Positions 26,859-35,933 of a DNA stretch of 64,000 nucleotides are shown here, piece by piece. The stretch covers positions 124,001-188,000 of the forward strand of contig NZ_JANYGH010000023.1 of assembly GCF_025362475.1 (NCBI RefSeq), written 5' to 3'. Each line of letters begins with the position of its first letter. Position 1 is the first letter of the stretch. The DNA comes from Mucilaginibacter sp. (GTDB lineage: Bacteria; Bacteroidota; Bacteroidia; Sphingobacteriales; Sphingobacteriaceae). Below the pieces are notes generated by a model. The model ran no database searches, had not been told where the DNA came from, and saw nothing but the letters and a program-made list of their open reading frames with translations. A program made the position numbers and the translations under genes.

Positions 26859-29636
26859 ATGAGCCGAAGTGTTAAAAATGTTTATGTATGTGGTTTATTG
26901 CTATTCGCGTCGCTAAAAATATCCGCCCAGGTCGCAGTATCGGCTTTACGGTGCGAATACAGGGATGCGCCTATGGGCATCAATACACCAAATCCGCAGC
27001 TTAGCTGGCTTTTGTCATCTAAAACCCAAAATGTTAAACAAACTGCCTATCGCATATTGGTTGCTGATGATCCATTGCTGTTGCAGAAAAACGAGGGAAA
27101 CATTTGGGACACCAGGAAAACGGCGTCCGATCAATCCATACAAGTTATTTTCTCAGGCAAAAAATTAACAGCTGCAAAGGTTTATTACTGGAAATTGATG
27201 GTTTGGGATAATCATGGTAAACCATCGGCCTGGAGCAAGCCTTCAGCATGGCAAATGGGTTTATTAACTGCCGATGACTGGAAGGGTGCAAAATGGATTG
27301 CCTATGAAAAAATCCCCGATTCATTGCGTATTGTGCCCGCAATAGCTAACCCGGATGATAGCAGGTGGAATAAAGGCAAAGGTATTTTACCCTTGATGCG
27401 CAAGGAGTTTAGCGTAAACAAGGAAATTAAAAAGGCGACTATATTTATTACCGGCCTTGGTCAGTTCGATTTGAGTATCAACGGCAAAAAGGTTGGCGAC
27501 CATTTTTTAGACCCAGGCTGGACCCAGTATGATAAGCATGCTTTATACGTTTCTTTTGATATTACTAACAACCTGGTAAAAGGCAATAACGTGTTTGGAG
27601 TGATGCTGGGGAATGGTTTTTATTACATCCCCGGCGAGCGCTATCATAAACTGAAAGGTGCTTACGGCTATCCCAAAATGATATGCCGTACATTAATTGA
27701 ATACAAAGACGGTACAACAGAGAATATGGTGAGTGATGAAACCTGGAAGACTGCTCCTGGCCCCGTTACGTTTTCGAGCATTTATGGCGGCGAGGATTAC
27801 GATGCCACCTTATACCGCGAGGGTTGGGATAAAACGGGGTTTAATGATACGCAGTATAGAAAAGCGGTTGTGGTATCTGGTCCGCCGGTACTTGAAGCAC
27901 AGGCAGAGGAACCGTTAAAGATATTTGATCAGTTTACAGTTAAAAAAATTACGCAACCCAAGCCAGGGGTTTGGGTATATGATATGGGCCAAAATGCATC
28001 GGCCATTCCGCAAATAACGGTAAAAGGCAAGCGTGGAGCTGTTATAAAAATTACACCTGCCGAGTTATTGGATGATAACGGATTGGTTATGCAGGCACCC
28101 GTTGGAAGCCCTGTTTATTTTAATTATACGCTTAACGGCCAGGGTACAGAAACATGGCATCCGCAGTTTATGTATTATGGTTTCCGCTATGTTCAGGTTG
28201 AAGGCGCGCTGCCTGCAGACCAGGCCGGGAGTTCGCAACTGCCTGCCATTGTAGAAATCAAGAGCCTCCATACCCGCAATAGCGCTGCTACAATTGGATC
28301 ATTCAACTGTTCAAATGAATTGTTTAATAAAATATTTAAGCTGATTGATTGGGCTATAAAAAGCAATACAGCCAGTGTTTTTACCGATTGCCCTCACCGG
28401 GAAAAGCTTGGTTGGCTGGAAGAAGCGCACCTGGTTGGCAGCTCAATACATTATAACTATGATATAGCTACGCTTTGCCGCAAAGTGATAAAGGATATGA
28501 TAAACGCGCAAACCAAAGATGGCTTAATACCAGATATAGCGCCCGAGTTTGTGCAGTTTGGTGGTGGTTTCCGCGATTCGCCGGAATGGGGAAGCAACGG
28601 TATTATTTTGCCCTATTATGTTTACCAATGGTATGGTGATAAACAAATATTGCAGGAAAGTTATGATATGATGACCCGTTATGTTACCTACCTTGAAAAA
28701 AAATCAAAGGGCCATATCCTGTACTTTGGTCTTGGCGATTGGTATGATATAGGGCCGAGGGATTTGGGGCCGTCCCAGTCAACGCCATCAGGAATAACCA
28801 GTACCGCTATTTATTATTATGATTTAACACTGCTATCAAAAATTGCCCGGATACTAAACAAGCCCGAAGATGAAAAAAGATATGCTGCTTTAGGCACCGA
28901 GGTAAAAATGGCTTACAACAAAACCTTTTTTAATCCGCAAACAAGCCAGTACGGTACAGGTAGCCAGGCTGCAAACGCTATGTCGGTGTATATGGGGTTG
29001 GTTGCGCCCGGGTATAAAAACAAGGTGGTGGCCAACATTGTACAGGATATTCGTAACCACAACAACGGAATTACAGCGGGCGATATTGGTTACCGCTATT
29101 TATTAAGGGTATTGGATGATGCGGGCCGATCCGACGTGATATTTGATATGAATAACCGGTCAGACGTGCCGGGTTATGGTTACCAGATTGCGCAGGGAGC
29201 GACATCGCTTACCGAATCATGGCAAGGGAACCGCATATCCAGCAATAACCATTTTATGTTGGGCCATTTAATGGAATGGTTTTACAGTGGCCTTGGGGGC
29301 GTCAGGGCAGATACCGGATCAATAGGCTTCCGCCATATCATCATTCGCCCCGAACCCGTAGGTGATGTAGACGAGGTGAAAGTAAATTATCAATCCCCGT
29401 ATGGTAATATTAGTAACGAATGGAAAAAAACAACCGCTACGTTTTATATGAACACAACTATCCCGGTTAATGCCAGCGCAATTATTTATTTACCGGCCAA
29501 AAAAAATAGTTTAATCAGGGAAAGTGGTAAACGCATAAGCACCAATAAAAATATAAAGCTTTTACGATTTGAAAATGGCAAAGCGCTCATTGAAGTGGGA
29601 TCCGGCAATTACTCCTTTTCCGTAATTGATAAATAG
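26859..29636 (+). CDS. GH78 alpha-L-rhamnosidase, secreted
   Basis: This 925-residue enzyme has a signal peptide ending near residue 23 (ISA/Q). The order is the usual one: N-terminal domain from LRCEYRDAPMGINTPNPQLSW, jelly-roll domains (SINGKKVGDHFLDPGWTQYDKHALYVSFDIT), then the six-hairpin catalytic domain with FTDCPHREKLGWLEEAHL near residue 510 and LGDWYDIGP further on. The C-terminal beta-domain ends the protein. It lacks the F5/8-type insertion of the GH78 at 17069-20332, so the two are not recent duplicates. It is the last gene of the plus arm. Confidence 0.94.
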   Translation: MSRSVKNVYVCGLLLFASLKISAQVAVSALRCEYRDAPMGINTPNPQLSWLLSSKTQNVKQTAYRILVADDPLLLQKNEGNIWDTRKTASDQSIQVIFSGKKLTAAKVYYWKLMVWDNHGKPSAWSKPSAWQMGLLTADDWKGAKWIAYEKIPDSLRIVPAIANPDDSRWNKGKGILPLMRKEFSVNKEIKKATIFITGLGQFDLSINGKKVGDHFLDPGWTQYDKHALYVSFDITNNLVKGNNVFGVMLGNGFYYIPGERYHKLKGAYGYPKMICRTLIEYKDGTTENMVSDETWKTAPGPVTFSSIYGGEDYDATLYREGWDKTGFNDTQYRKAVVVSGPPVLEAQAEEPLKIFDQFTVKKITQPKPGVWVYDMGQNASAIPQITVKGKRGAVIKITPAELLDDNGLVMQAPVGSPVYFNYTLNGQGTETWHPQFMYYGFRYVQVEGALPADQAGSSQLPAIVEIKSLHTRNSAATIGSFNCSNELFNKIFKLIDWAIKSNTASVFTDCPHREKLGWLEEAHLVGSSIHYNYDIATLCRKVIKDMINAQTKDGLIPDIAPEFVQFGGGFRDSPEWGSNGIILPYYVYQWYGDKQILQESYDMMTRYVTYLEKKSKGHILYFGLGDWYDIGPRDLGPSQSTPSGITSTAIYYYDLTLLSKIARILNKPEDEKRYAALGTEVKMAYNKTFFNPQTSQYGTGSQAANAMSVYMGLVAPGYKNKVVANIVQDIRNHNNGITAGDIGYRYLLRVLDDAGRSDVIFDMNNRSDVPGYGYQIAQGATSLTESWQGNRISSNNHFMLGHLMEWFYSGLGGVRADTGSIGFRHIIIRPEPVGDVDEVKVNYQSPYGNISNEWKKTTATFYMNTTIPVNASAIIYLPAKKNSLIRESGKRISTNKNIKLLRFENGKALIEVGSGNYSFSVIDK

Positions 29637-30058
29637 CAAAATGAAAAGGGTATTGCAGGAAGAACAAGACGCTCGTAACACCTTTGCGTATAACACGTTC
29701 TACGATTTTGTCATAGTATCAATTTAAACCAAGTCGCAGCAAAGATTGCTGATAGCCCTTTATCTTTCTCATGTGTAAGCGTTAAGGTTGTTGCATTATG
29801 AAGGAGCGGCAAAATGCTGAGGCGCTATAATTAAACGTTTGAGCACACTACCTGTTAATGCATCAGTTGATTTCTCATCACTGGTAAAGCATACATTGTC
29901 GCTATTGCATTACTTTGCCCTTTCCCAGGCACTTGTCCGGCCCAATAAAGACATACCAACGTATCCCCTGATATTCAGCTTAGTACCCTTTAGTTTCAAG
30001 GGTACAGCTGTATATTTCACCTCTGGGTTTAAAACATTGTGTTGAACAAGCGGCAACT
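29637..30058. other. 422-bp convergent spacer at the edge of the glycan locus
   Basis: The spacer lies between the convergent GH78 and oxidoreductase genes. Its right half holds the DUF2147 remnant at 29910-30056. A 28-codon frame at 29641-29727 right after GH78 has no recognisable family. I saw no clear terminator for either gene. Confidence 0.5.
29910..30056 (-). pseudogene. C-terminal remnant of a DUF2147-type protein
   Basis: On the minus strand about 48 codons read in frame to a stop at 29910-29912. They include NPEVKYTAVPLKLKGTKLN and IRGYVGMSLLGRTSAWERAK. This matches the end of DUF2147 proteins as I know them (K-L-x-V-R-G-Y-x-G-x-S-L-x-G-R-T-x-x-W). The upstream two-thirds of the gene, the start codon and the signal peptide are missing, because the frame runs into the 3' end of the oxidoreductase gene. 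It is probably the scar of a past deletion or insertion at this boundary. Confidence 0.65.
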
Positions 30059-31060
30059 TTATTTAATTTTAATAACGACTTTTCCTTTGGCCCGTCCGCT
30101 TTCAACATAAGTGATTGCTTCTTGGATCGATTCGAACGGAAAAACTTTATCTACAACAGGTATGATAGTACCGGAATTTATAAGAGAAGTGATCTCCTTT
30201 AGCTGGGCCCCGCTTGCCTTCATGAACAGAAAGGAAAAGCCCACATTAAGCTGTTTGGCTTTTTTTCTTGCTCCGGCGCTCAAAAGGCGCATGATTAATT
30301 TTACGTACCAGGGGGCTCCGATTTCTTCTGCAAAGTCCCGATCAGGCGGGCCAGAGATCGAAATGAGTTTTCCACCCGGTTTTAACACACGCAGCGATTT
30401 TTCGAGCGTCTTTCCATCCTGGCTATTCAAAACCAGGTCGTACCCATACAGCACTTTCTCAAAGTCATCTTTCTTATAGTCGATAACCACATCTGCTCCG
30501 AGGCTTTTAACCAGCTCGGTGTTAGCTCCACTTGTAGTGGTAGCCACGGTAGCACCCAAATGTTTCGCCAGTTGAATGGCAAATGTGCCCACGCCACCGG
30601 AGCCTGCCTGTATGAATACTTTTTGCCCTTTTTTCAGGTTCCCTTTTTCGATCAGTGCCTGCCAGGCGGTCAGGCCCACCAGCGGGATAGATGCGGCTTC
30701 TTCCATGCTCAGCCTTTTCGGCTTAAGCGCTAAATCAGCTTCCTTAACAGCAATAAAATCCGCAAAAGTTCCAATCCGATGATCTGCCGGTCGCGCATAA
30801 ACCTCGTCCCCAATTTTAAATTGTTGCACCCGGGCCCCAACCCTGGTCACAACACCTGCCACATCATGGCCCAAAACAAACGGGGTTTTATACGGTAAAA
30901 TGAGTTTGAACTCCCCGTTGCTGATTTTGGAATCCAGGAGGTTGATACCGGCAGCGTGTACTTCCACCAATACTTCATCTGCCTGCGGTTCCGGTACAGG
31001 CATTTGCCCGATGCGTCCGCCATCCTTGCTTTTGTACTTGTCTATAATGAATGCTTTCAT
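30059..31060 (-). CDS. zinc-free MDR-type NADP-dependent oxidoreductase (quinone reductase-like)
   Basis: This is a 333-residue cytoplasmic medium-chain dehydrogenase/reductase. The catalytic half has PYKTPFVLGHDVAGVVTRVGARVQQFKIGDEVY. The nucleotide-binding half has GSGGVGTFAIQLAKHLGA, with the glycine motif at 153-159. The structural zinc cysteine cluster of alcohol dehydrogenases is absent, as in quinone reductases and enoyl-reductase-like members. Such enzymes use NADPH to reduce quinones or activated alkenes. It is last in an operon with an SDR gene (33 bp upstream) and an ene-reductase, all likely responding to electrophile stress. Confidence 0.9.
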   Translation of the reverse strand: MKAFIIDKYKSKDGGRIGQMPVPEPQADEVLVEVHAAGINLLDSKISNGEFKLILPYKTPFVLGHDVAGVVTRVGARVQQFKIGDEVYARPADHRIGTFADFIAVKEADLALKPKRLSMEEAASIPLVGLTAWQALIEKGNLKKGQKVFIQAGSGGVGTFAIQLAKHLGATVATTTSGANTELVKSLGADVVIDYKKDDFEKVLYGYDLVLNSQDGKTLEKSLRVLKPGGKLISISGPPDRDFAEEIGAPWYVKLIMRLLSAGARKKAKQLNVGFSFLFMKASGAQLKEITSLINSGTIIPVVDKVFPFESIQEAITYVESGRAKGKVVIKIK

Positions 31061-31093
31061 TTTTTTATTTTATATGTTTGATGAGAATGGTTT

Positions 31094-31861
31094 CTACGAT
31101 TGTAATAGTCCGTAACTTTTCTTGGGATTAACCAACCCAAAAGCTATTCCTGGAAAAAGCCGGTTGACGATAAACAATGCTTTTGTATCACCTACACGGA
31201 TGGTAAACTGATCCTTCTTGATACCTGCAATAAGCGCCTTTACCAGACCTTCTGTAGTCATTTTTTTGCCGTTCCTGTCAGCCGTCATTTCTGTAGCCAC
31301 AACAGGAGGCAAAAGTTCAAATACTTTCAGGTTGCTGTTTATAATTTGCAGGTGCTTTCTCAATGTTTCTGTGTAAAACCGCAATGCTACTTTAGAAGCC
31401 GAGTAAGTTGCTTCCAGTAATGATGGAACATAACTGAGTATGGAAGTTGTGTTGATAATGGCGCCTTCCGCCCTTGATTTCAGCATATCTAGGAAAAGGT
31501 TATTAAGCCGGATCACCCCCAGGTAATTGACGTTCATTTCATACGCCGCGTCTTCAATATGCTGATCATTTGCTATTCCCAGGTTGATAGGGGCAGTTAA
31601 CACTCCTGCGTTATTATATAAAATGTCTATACCGCCCAGTTGCTGTACCTGGGTTAAAAGCTTTTGGGCGTCACCCGCATCCGACACATCACTTTTAATG
31701 GCCGTGATAGCAGGATACAGTTTCTTTGCTTCATTTAACTTTTCCTGGTTTCTGCCGGTGATGATGACATTTGCGCCATTGGCTAAAAATTGTTTTGCTG
31801 CTTCCAGCCCGATACCTGATGCACCTCCTGTGATCAATACCGTTTTTCCTTTTAATTGCAT
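31094..31861 (-). CDS. short-chain dehydrogenase/reductase
   Basis: This 255-residue SDR has the cofactor motif TGGASGIG at 11-18, the NNAG motif at 83-86, S140 and the catalytic pair Y153/K157 (YSASK). The set is complete, so it should be active. The closest style is the DltE-like group of classical SDRs, whose substrates are mostly unknown. It lies 45 bp after the ene-reductase and 33 bp before the MDR gene on the same strand. A joint role in reducing carbonyls from electrophile or quinone stress is an inference. Confidence 0.92.
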   Translation of the reverse strand: MQLKGKTVLITGGASGIGLEAAKQFLANGANVIITGRNQEKLNEAKKLYPAITAIKSDVSDAGDAQKLLTQVQQLGGIDILYNNAGVLTAPINLGIANDQHIEDAAYEMNVNYLGVIRLNNLFLDMLKSRAEGAIINTTSILSYVPSLLEATYSASKVALRFYTETLRKHLQIINSNLKVFELLPPVVATEMTADRNGKKMTTEGLVKALIAGIKKDQFTIRVGDTKALFIVNRLFPGIAFGLVNPKKSYGLLQS

Positions 31862-31906
31862 GATTTTATTTCTTTTACTAAGTCTATTTAATATCGTTTT
31901 TGCTGA

Positions 31907-33007
31907 CTATGATAATTGAACTAGCGTTGGATAATCCGTATAACCTTTTTCTCCCGGCGTGTAGAAAGTCAACGGGTCGGCCTGGCTGAGCGGCGCGTTT
32001 GATTTAAAGCGCTCAACAAGATCAGGGTTGGCAATAAAGGGAACCCCAAATGATACCAGGTCGGCATCACCATCATTCAATACCTGGCTGGCTGTTGCTT
32101 TGTTAAATCCACGGTTAATAATAATAGTGCCGTCATAAAGCGGGCGGTAGCGTTTGGCAACTTCTTCAATAGCCCAAGGATTGCCCGATACATCGGTAAA
32201 AGGTTCGGTCAGGTGCAGGTAAGCCAGGTCGTATTCATTCAATTTGGCAATGATGTAATCGTGCACAGCCACGGTTTCCTCGTCTAGCATCATACCCTGG
32301 ATACCGTGAAGAGAAGGGTTTAATCTTACGCCTACTTTCCTTATGTCCATCACCGTGTGCAGTTCATCCAGGATGTCGAATAATATGCGCGCACGGTTCT
32401 TGATAGAGCCGCCGTATTGATCCTGGCGTTTATTGGAATAAAGATTGAAAAACTGGTGCAGCAGGTAACCATTGGCTGCATGCAGTTCAACACCGTCGAA
32501 ACCCGCCTCCACCGCGTTTGCGGCAGCCTGTTTAAAATCATGGATGGTCTTTTTGATTTGCCCCGGTGTCATCGCCCTGGCATCTACCGTGTCCTTAAAC
32601 CCTTCGGGCGTGAAAGCCTGGGCCAGGGGATTGAGTGCTGATGGTGCCAGCGGAAGCTCGCCGTCAAGCAGATCGGGGTGCGATAATCGTCCCACATGCC
32701 ATAATTGGGCGAAAATCTTCCCGCCCTGCTGATGCACCGCATCTGTAACCAGTTTCCAGCCTTCAACCTGTTCTGCTGTATAAATTCCGGGTACATTAAG
32801 GTACCCTACAGCTTCACGGCTTACATAAGTTCCTTCAGTGATGATCAGGCCGGCAGAAGCGCGCTGCTGATAATAGAGTGCCGTCAGTTCTGTAGCCACA
32901 TTGCCCGGATTAGCTGAACGGCTGCGGGTCATCGGTGCCATTACCATGCGGTTGCTCAGAGAAAGGCCATTTAAATTATATGGCTCGAAAATTATTTGAT
33001 CATTCAT
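31907..33007 (-). CDS. Old Yellow Enzyme-family alkene reductase (NemA-like)
   Basis: This is a 366-residue FMN-dependent TIM-barrel enzyme. Motifs include SNRMVMAPMTRSR (18-30), AQLWHVGR and GVELHAANGYLLHQFF (172-187), which carries the substrate-binding H176/N179 pair and the proton-donating Y181. These enzymes reduce activated alkenes, nitro compounds and quinones with NADPH. The gene leads the operon with SDR and MDR genes, and two TetR-type sites lie upstream at 33081-33096 and 33192-33207. The arrangement resembles nemRA of Enterobacteria, where a TetR protein senses reactive electrophiles. Confidence 0.95.
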   Translation of the reverse strand: MNDQIIFEPYNLNGLSLSNRMVMAPMTRSRSANPGNVATELTALYYQQRASAGLIITEGTYVSREAVGYLNVPGIYTAEQVEGWKLVTDAVHQQGGKIFAQLWHVGRLSHPDLLDGELPLAPSALNPLAQAFTPEGFKDTVDARAMTPGQIKKTIHDFKQAAANAVEAGFDGVELHAANGYLLHQFFNLYSNKRQDQYGGSIKNRARILFDILDELHTVMDIRKVGVRLNPSLHGIQGMMLDEETVAVHDYIIAKLNEYDLAYLHLTEPFTDVSGNPWAIEEVAKRYRPLYDGTIIINRGFNKATASQVLNDGDADLVSFGVPFIANPDLVERFKSNAPLSQADPLTFYTPGEKGYTDYPTLVQLS

Positions 33008-33080
33008 TGTTTTGCTTTTAAATTGTACCAGGAAGCAGGTTTGCAGCCCTGGTTCATCGTTGTTTATTTGTTATTTTATA

Positions 33081-33096
33081 CCTTTTAGTATATTTT
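33081..33096. promoter_or_regulatory. TetR-type operator copy 1 (ene-reductase promoter)
   Basis: CCTTTTAGTATATTTT starts 74 bases upstream of the ene-reductase start. It is one of four near-identical 16-mers confined to 33081-33878. Confidence 0.55.
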
Positions 33097-33191
33097 TTAT
33101 CGTTCTGATTGCTTGTCGTCTTTACTAAATAATGTCTGCGGAAGCGGACCGAGTACACTGTTGAAAAATAGCGCCCGTGTTTACAAAAAAA

Positions 33192-33207
33192 CCTTTTAGT
33201 ATATTTT
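33192..33207. promoter_or_regulatory. TetR-type operator copy 2
   Basis: This is an identical 16-mer, CCTTTTAGTATATTTT, between the tetR stop (33221) and the ene-reductase start, 111 bases from copy 1 and in the same orientation. Confidence 0.55.
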
Positions 33208-33220
33208 ATATTAAAAAAAA

Positions 33221-33811
33221 TTATATCGCATAACTTTCTAACTCCGCTTTCAGGCTCCTGAGCAAACCGGCCATCGGCTTTGCCGTATTCATCGCCCTGC
33301 ACATCACAACTGCTCCCTCAACTGCCGACACCGCTTTGAACGCATAGACAGCCGGATCAAGCTGGTCAGAAAATTCACCGACGGCAATGCCCTGGTTTAA
33401 AATACTCACAAACAATTCCTGTCCATGTCGGATGACTCCAGCTATCTTTTCTTTAATAGCCGGAAAGTTATCATCGGATTCCACCGCAATGTTAAATACA
33501 GGACATCCGCCTTTAAGGTAAGTATTCAAGGGATCTTTATAAAAATCGAGAAAAGCAAATACCTTAGCCTTCGCTGTTTTACCTTTGCTAATAGTTAACA
33601 ACATTTTCTCGCCGTTAGTATTCAGCATGAAATCAACAACCTGTAAGGCAAGGTCTTCCTTTCCTTCAAAATGACCGTAAAGGCATCCTTTAGTCAATTT
33701 TGTGGCAGCAAGCACGTCGTCTATATTAGCGCCGGATATTCCTTTCTGATTAAAGATAGGCGCTGCTGTTTCCAGGATGAATTGCTTTGTTCTTTCGGCT
33801 TTAGTAAGCAT
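33221..33811 (-). CDS. TetR/AcrR-family repressor of the ene-reductase operon
   Basis: This 196-residue protein has an N-terminal helix-turn-helix domain at about 1-55 (TKQFILETAAPIFNQKGISGANIDDVLAATKLTKGCLYGHF). The C-terminal ligand-binding domain belongs to the group that includes AcuR- and NemR-like proteins (KAKVFAFLDFYKDPLNTYLKGGCPVFNIAVE). The GGCPVF cysteine is in the position where related regulators are modified by electrophiles, which is an inference. The gene is directly upstream of the ene-reductase on the same strand. Two operator copies in inverted orientation lie 22-67 bases before its start, so it probably represses itself and the operon. Confidence 0.92.
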   Translation of the reverse strand: MLTKAERTKQFILETAAPIFNQKGISGANIDDVLAATKLTKGCLYGHFEGKEDLALQVVDFMLNTNGEKMLLTISKGKTAKAKVFAFLDFYKDPLNTYLKGGCPVFNIAVESDDNFPAIKEKIAGVIRHGQELFVSILNQGIAVGEFSDQLDPAVYAFKAVSAVEGAVVMCRAMNTAKPMAGLLRSLKAELESYAI

Positions 33812-33832
33812 GTCAATAGATTTTACGATACT

Positions 33833-33878
33833 AAAATATACTAAAAAGTTTAATTAAAAAGACTTTTTAGTATATTTT
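33833..33878. promoter_or_regulatory. inverted pair of TetR-type operators upstream of tetR
   Basis: AAAATATACTAAAAAG (33833-33848) and its exact complement CTTTTTAGTATATTTT (33863-33878) face each other across 14 bases. They match the two sites near the ene-reductase except for one base. The position just before the tetR start suits autorepression. Confidence 0.65.
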
Positions 33879-33944
33879 ATTCTTTATGATAGGAGGATGA
33901 CAATCATGGTGGTCCTGAAAATTAACTGAAGTCGAGCTACCTGA

Positions 33945-33968
33945 ATAACCTGCTTAACAATAGGTTAT
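33945..33968 (-). terminator. hairpin downstream of the RND-operon tetR
   Basis: ATAACCT (33945-33951) and AGGTTAT (33962-33968) are complementary across ten bases and lie 19 bases after the tetR stop at 33987. No T-tract follows, so termination is only a guess from position. Confidence 0.3.
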
Positions 33969-33986
33969 AAACTGAGCCGTTTGCTT

Positions 33987-34571
33987 TTACTTATTATAAT
34001 TTGCGAGAACACGACGCCCATCATTGGTAATTATGCCGTTTATAAATAACTGGAGCGCTTCAAATATATCAGCCGCGGTTCTTACAGTATTATTAAACAG
34101 GTAAAAGTCTGCTACCGATATATAGATGCCCGCAGTGGCCGGCACATCCAGACCAGTCCGGTACAATCCCATTGCAATGCCATTTGATAAATTTGATTCA
34201 ATAACCGCCTTTAGGTGATTGATTTTAAATTCATGGAACGCTTTCATGGCCCTCGGGTACCTTTTCAACATCATGTCGTTAAAAAGGTACCGTAAGACGA
34301 TCAAATGTTTAAAAAGACCTTGCTGAAAAACCAACTCCTGCACCGGGTCATCCGAGGCGTCGGTATTTGAGCTGATGATATTTTTAGATTGTCCTATCAG
34401 CTGGTCAACAACAGCTTCGACAAGGATTCCCTTATTGGCAAAACATTGGTAAACGGTTTTCTTTGACATACCGGCAGTACTTGCCAGTTCATCCATCGTT
34501 ACACTGATAATACCGTGGTTGATAAAAAGCTCAATAGCAATATCAATCAGACGTTTTCTTTTATCTACCAT
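33987..34571 (-). CDS. TetR/AcrR-family regulator at the end of the RND efflux operon
   Basis: This 194-residue regulator has its helix-turn-helix at about 8-55 (DIAIELFINHGIISVTMDELASTAGMSKKTVYQCFANKGILVEA). The C-terminal domain is of the type often paired with RND pumps in Bacteroidota. It is 59 bp downstream of the TolC-type gene on the same strand and so is probably the fourth gene of the operon. A second TetR gene faces the operon from its other end (40403-40993), so the pump may answer to two signals. Confidence 0.9.
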   Translation of the reverse strand: MVDKRKRLIDIAIELFINHGIISVTMDELASTAGMSKKTVYQCFANKGILVEAVVDQLIGQSKNIISSNTDASDDPVQELVFQQGLFKHLIVLRYLFNDMMLKRYPRAMKAFHEFKINHLKAVIESNLSNGIAMGLYRTGLDVPATAGIYISVADFYLFNNTVRTAADIFEALQLFINGIITNDGRRVLANYNK

Positions 34572-34630
34572 TCCGGTTGCTTTAGTTGTTGACGGCTAAC
34601 GCTTCAAGGATACTGTTTCTTAAGCTGGCT

Positions 34631-35923
34631 TCAGGGCTGATTTTCTGTTTTCGCAGTAACATAATTATATACCGCTGACCTTACACAAAAATCGGCAAAT
34701 GCGGTAGCAACTGTGCTTGATGCCTGCTGGTAAGCAGTCTGAGCATCCAGTACCTCAGAAATGGTGGCCAAACCAGCCTTGTAATTATCCTGGTTAACTT
34801 TCAGATTTTCGGTAGCCTGTTCCAGGTTGTCTTTTGCATAGCTGATCTGCGTAAGCTGGTCCTGCATATCATACCAATAGCGTATTATGCCCACTCTCAG
34901 CTGGTTTTGTCCATCCCGGAAATCATTTTGAGCTATTTGCTCATTGATCCTTTGCTTCTGCATCTTTTGCTTACCCCGGCCCCATAAACCGCTGGAGATA
35001 GGAATACTTAAAGTGACAAAACTGGCGGGTGCAAAATTACTCCCGATCCCGCTGTTGATCGATCCCGTCTGCGATGCACTTAAACCGACTGCCAGGCTCG
35101 GCAGGTTGTCGGCACCCGCTAACCGGGTCTGTAGTTTTTCACCCACTATGCGTTTGGTTAATAACTGATAATTGGCATTGCGGGCCAAATTGGTATCGGG
35201 CTGCAAGGCAGGCAATACAGGGGTGCCGTTTTTATTAAGGGTGTCCTGCATCACCATGAGTGAATCAAAGGCAATGCCGGTGTACATAGAAAAATCCAGC
35301 AGGGCCACCCGGCGGCCATTTTGCAGCTTGCTTTTATTAACCAGCAACTGGCTAAGCTGAACTTTTACTTTGAGCAGATCGTTCCGGGCAATCAATCCGG
35401 ATGCCAGCATATCTTTCTGCGTTTTTAGTACTGCGTTAAGCAATGTTTCATTGACCTGTATGGTTTTCTGTTGTTCCTGTATGTTTACCAGGTTCCAGTA
35501 TTTCTGCTCGGTAAGCAATATTACAGAATCTGCTGACTGTTTTTTCCTGATCTGGCTAACCTGTAGCTGCAATGCCGCTAACTGGTTACCCGTTTTAATT
35601 TTGCCGCCAGCATACAGAGACTCCGTACCGGTTACGCCAAACAGGTAAAAGTTATTGATACCTTTTTCCAATAATGGCGGCGCGGCCGATACGAAGTCTT
35701 TAAACCCGAATAAACCCACCCCGGTTGCGCTGACCGATGGGAGATAATCTGACTTGGCTGCAGCCACATCGGTTTTTGCAGAGCTTATCCTCAGCTCACC
35801 ATTTTTTAAAGCGTAACTGTAGGCTATGGCAGCCTGTTTACTTTCCTGCAGGGATATGATATGCTGCTGGGCCCCGGCCTGCAGACATGTAAAAGTGAAT
35901 ATTGATAATAGGAATGTTTTCAT
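34631..35923 (-). CDS. TolC-family outer-membrane efflux channel
   Basis: This 430-residue protein has a signal peptide ending near residue 18 (LQAGA/Q). It has the duplicated helical repeats of the outer membrane efflux protein family (LLTEQKYWNLVNIQEQQKTIQVNETLLNAVLKTQKDML, and later NLKVNQDNYKAGLATISEVLDAQTAYQQA). The GLATISEVLDAQ block is typical. It completes the tripartite pump with the RND permease (11 bp upstream) and the adaptor. There is no lipobox cysteine. Confidence 0.93.
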   Translation of the reverse strand: MKTFLLSIFTFTCLQAGAQQHIISLQESKQAAIAYSYALKNGELRISSAKTDVAAAKSDYLPSVSATGVGLFGFKDFVSAAPPLLEKGINNFYLFGVTGTESLYAGGKIKTGNQLAALQLQVSQIRKKQSADSVILLTEQKYWNLVNIQEQQKTIQVNETLLNAVLKTQKDMLASGLIARNDLLKVKVQLSQLLVNKSKLQNGRRVALLDFSMYTGIAFDSLMVMQDTLNKNGTPVLPALQPDTNLARNANYQLLTKRIVGEKLQTRLAGADNLPSLAVGLSASQTGSINSGIGSNFAPASFVTLSIPISSGLWGRGKQKMQKQRINEQIAQNDFRDGQNQLRVGIIRYWYDMQDQLTQISYAKDNLEQATENLKVNQDNYKAGLATISEVLDAQTAYQQASSTVATAFADFCVRSAVYNYVTAKTENQP

Positions 35924-35933
35924 GATAATGAGC

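Noticed and set aside
29641..29727. A 28-codon frame starting five bases after the GH78 stop
   Set aside because: There is no similarity I recognise and no ribosome-binding site or following gene.
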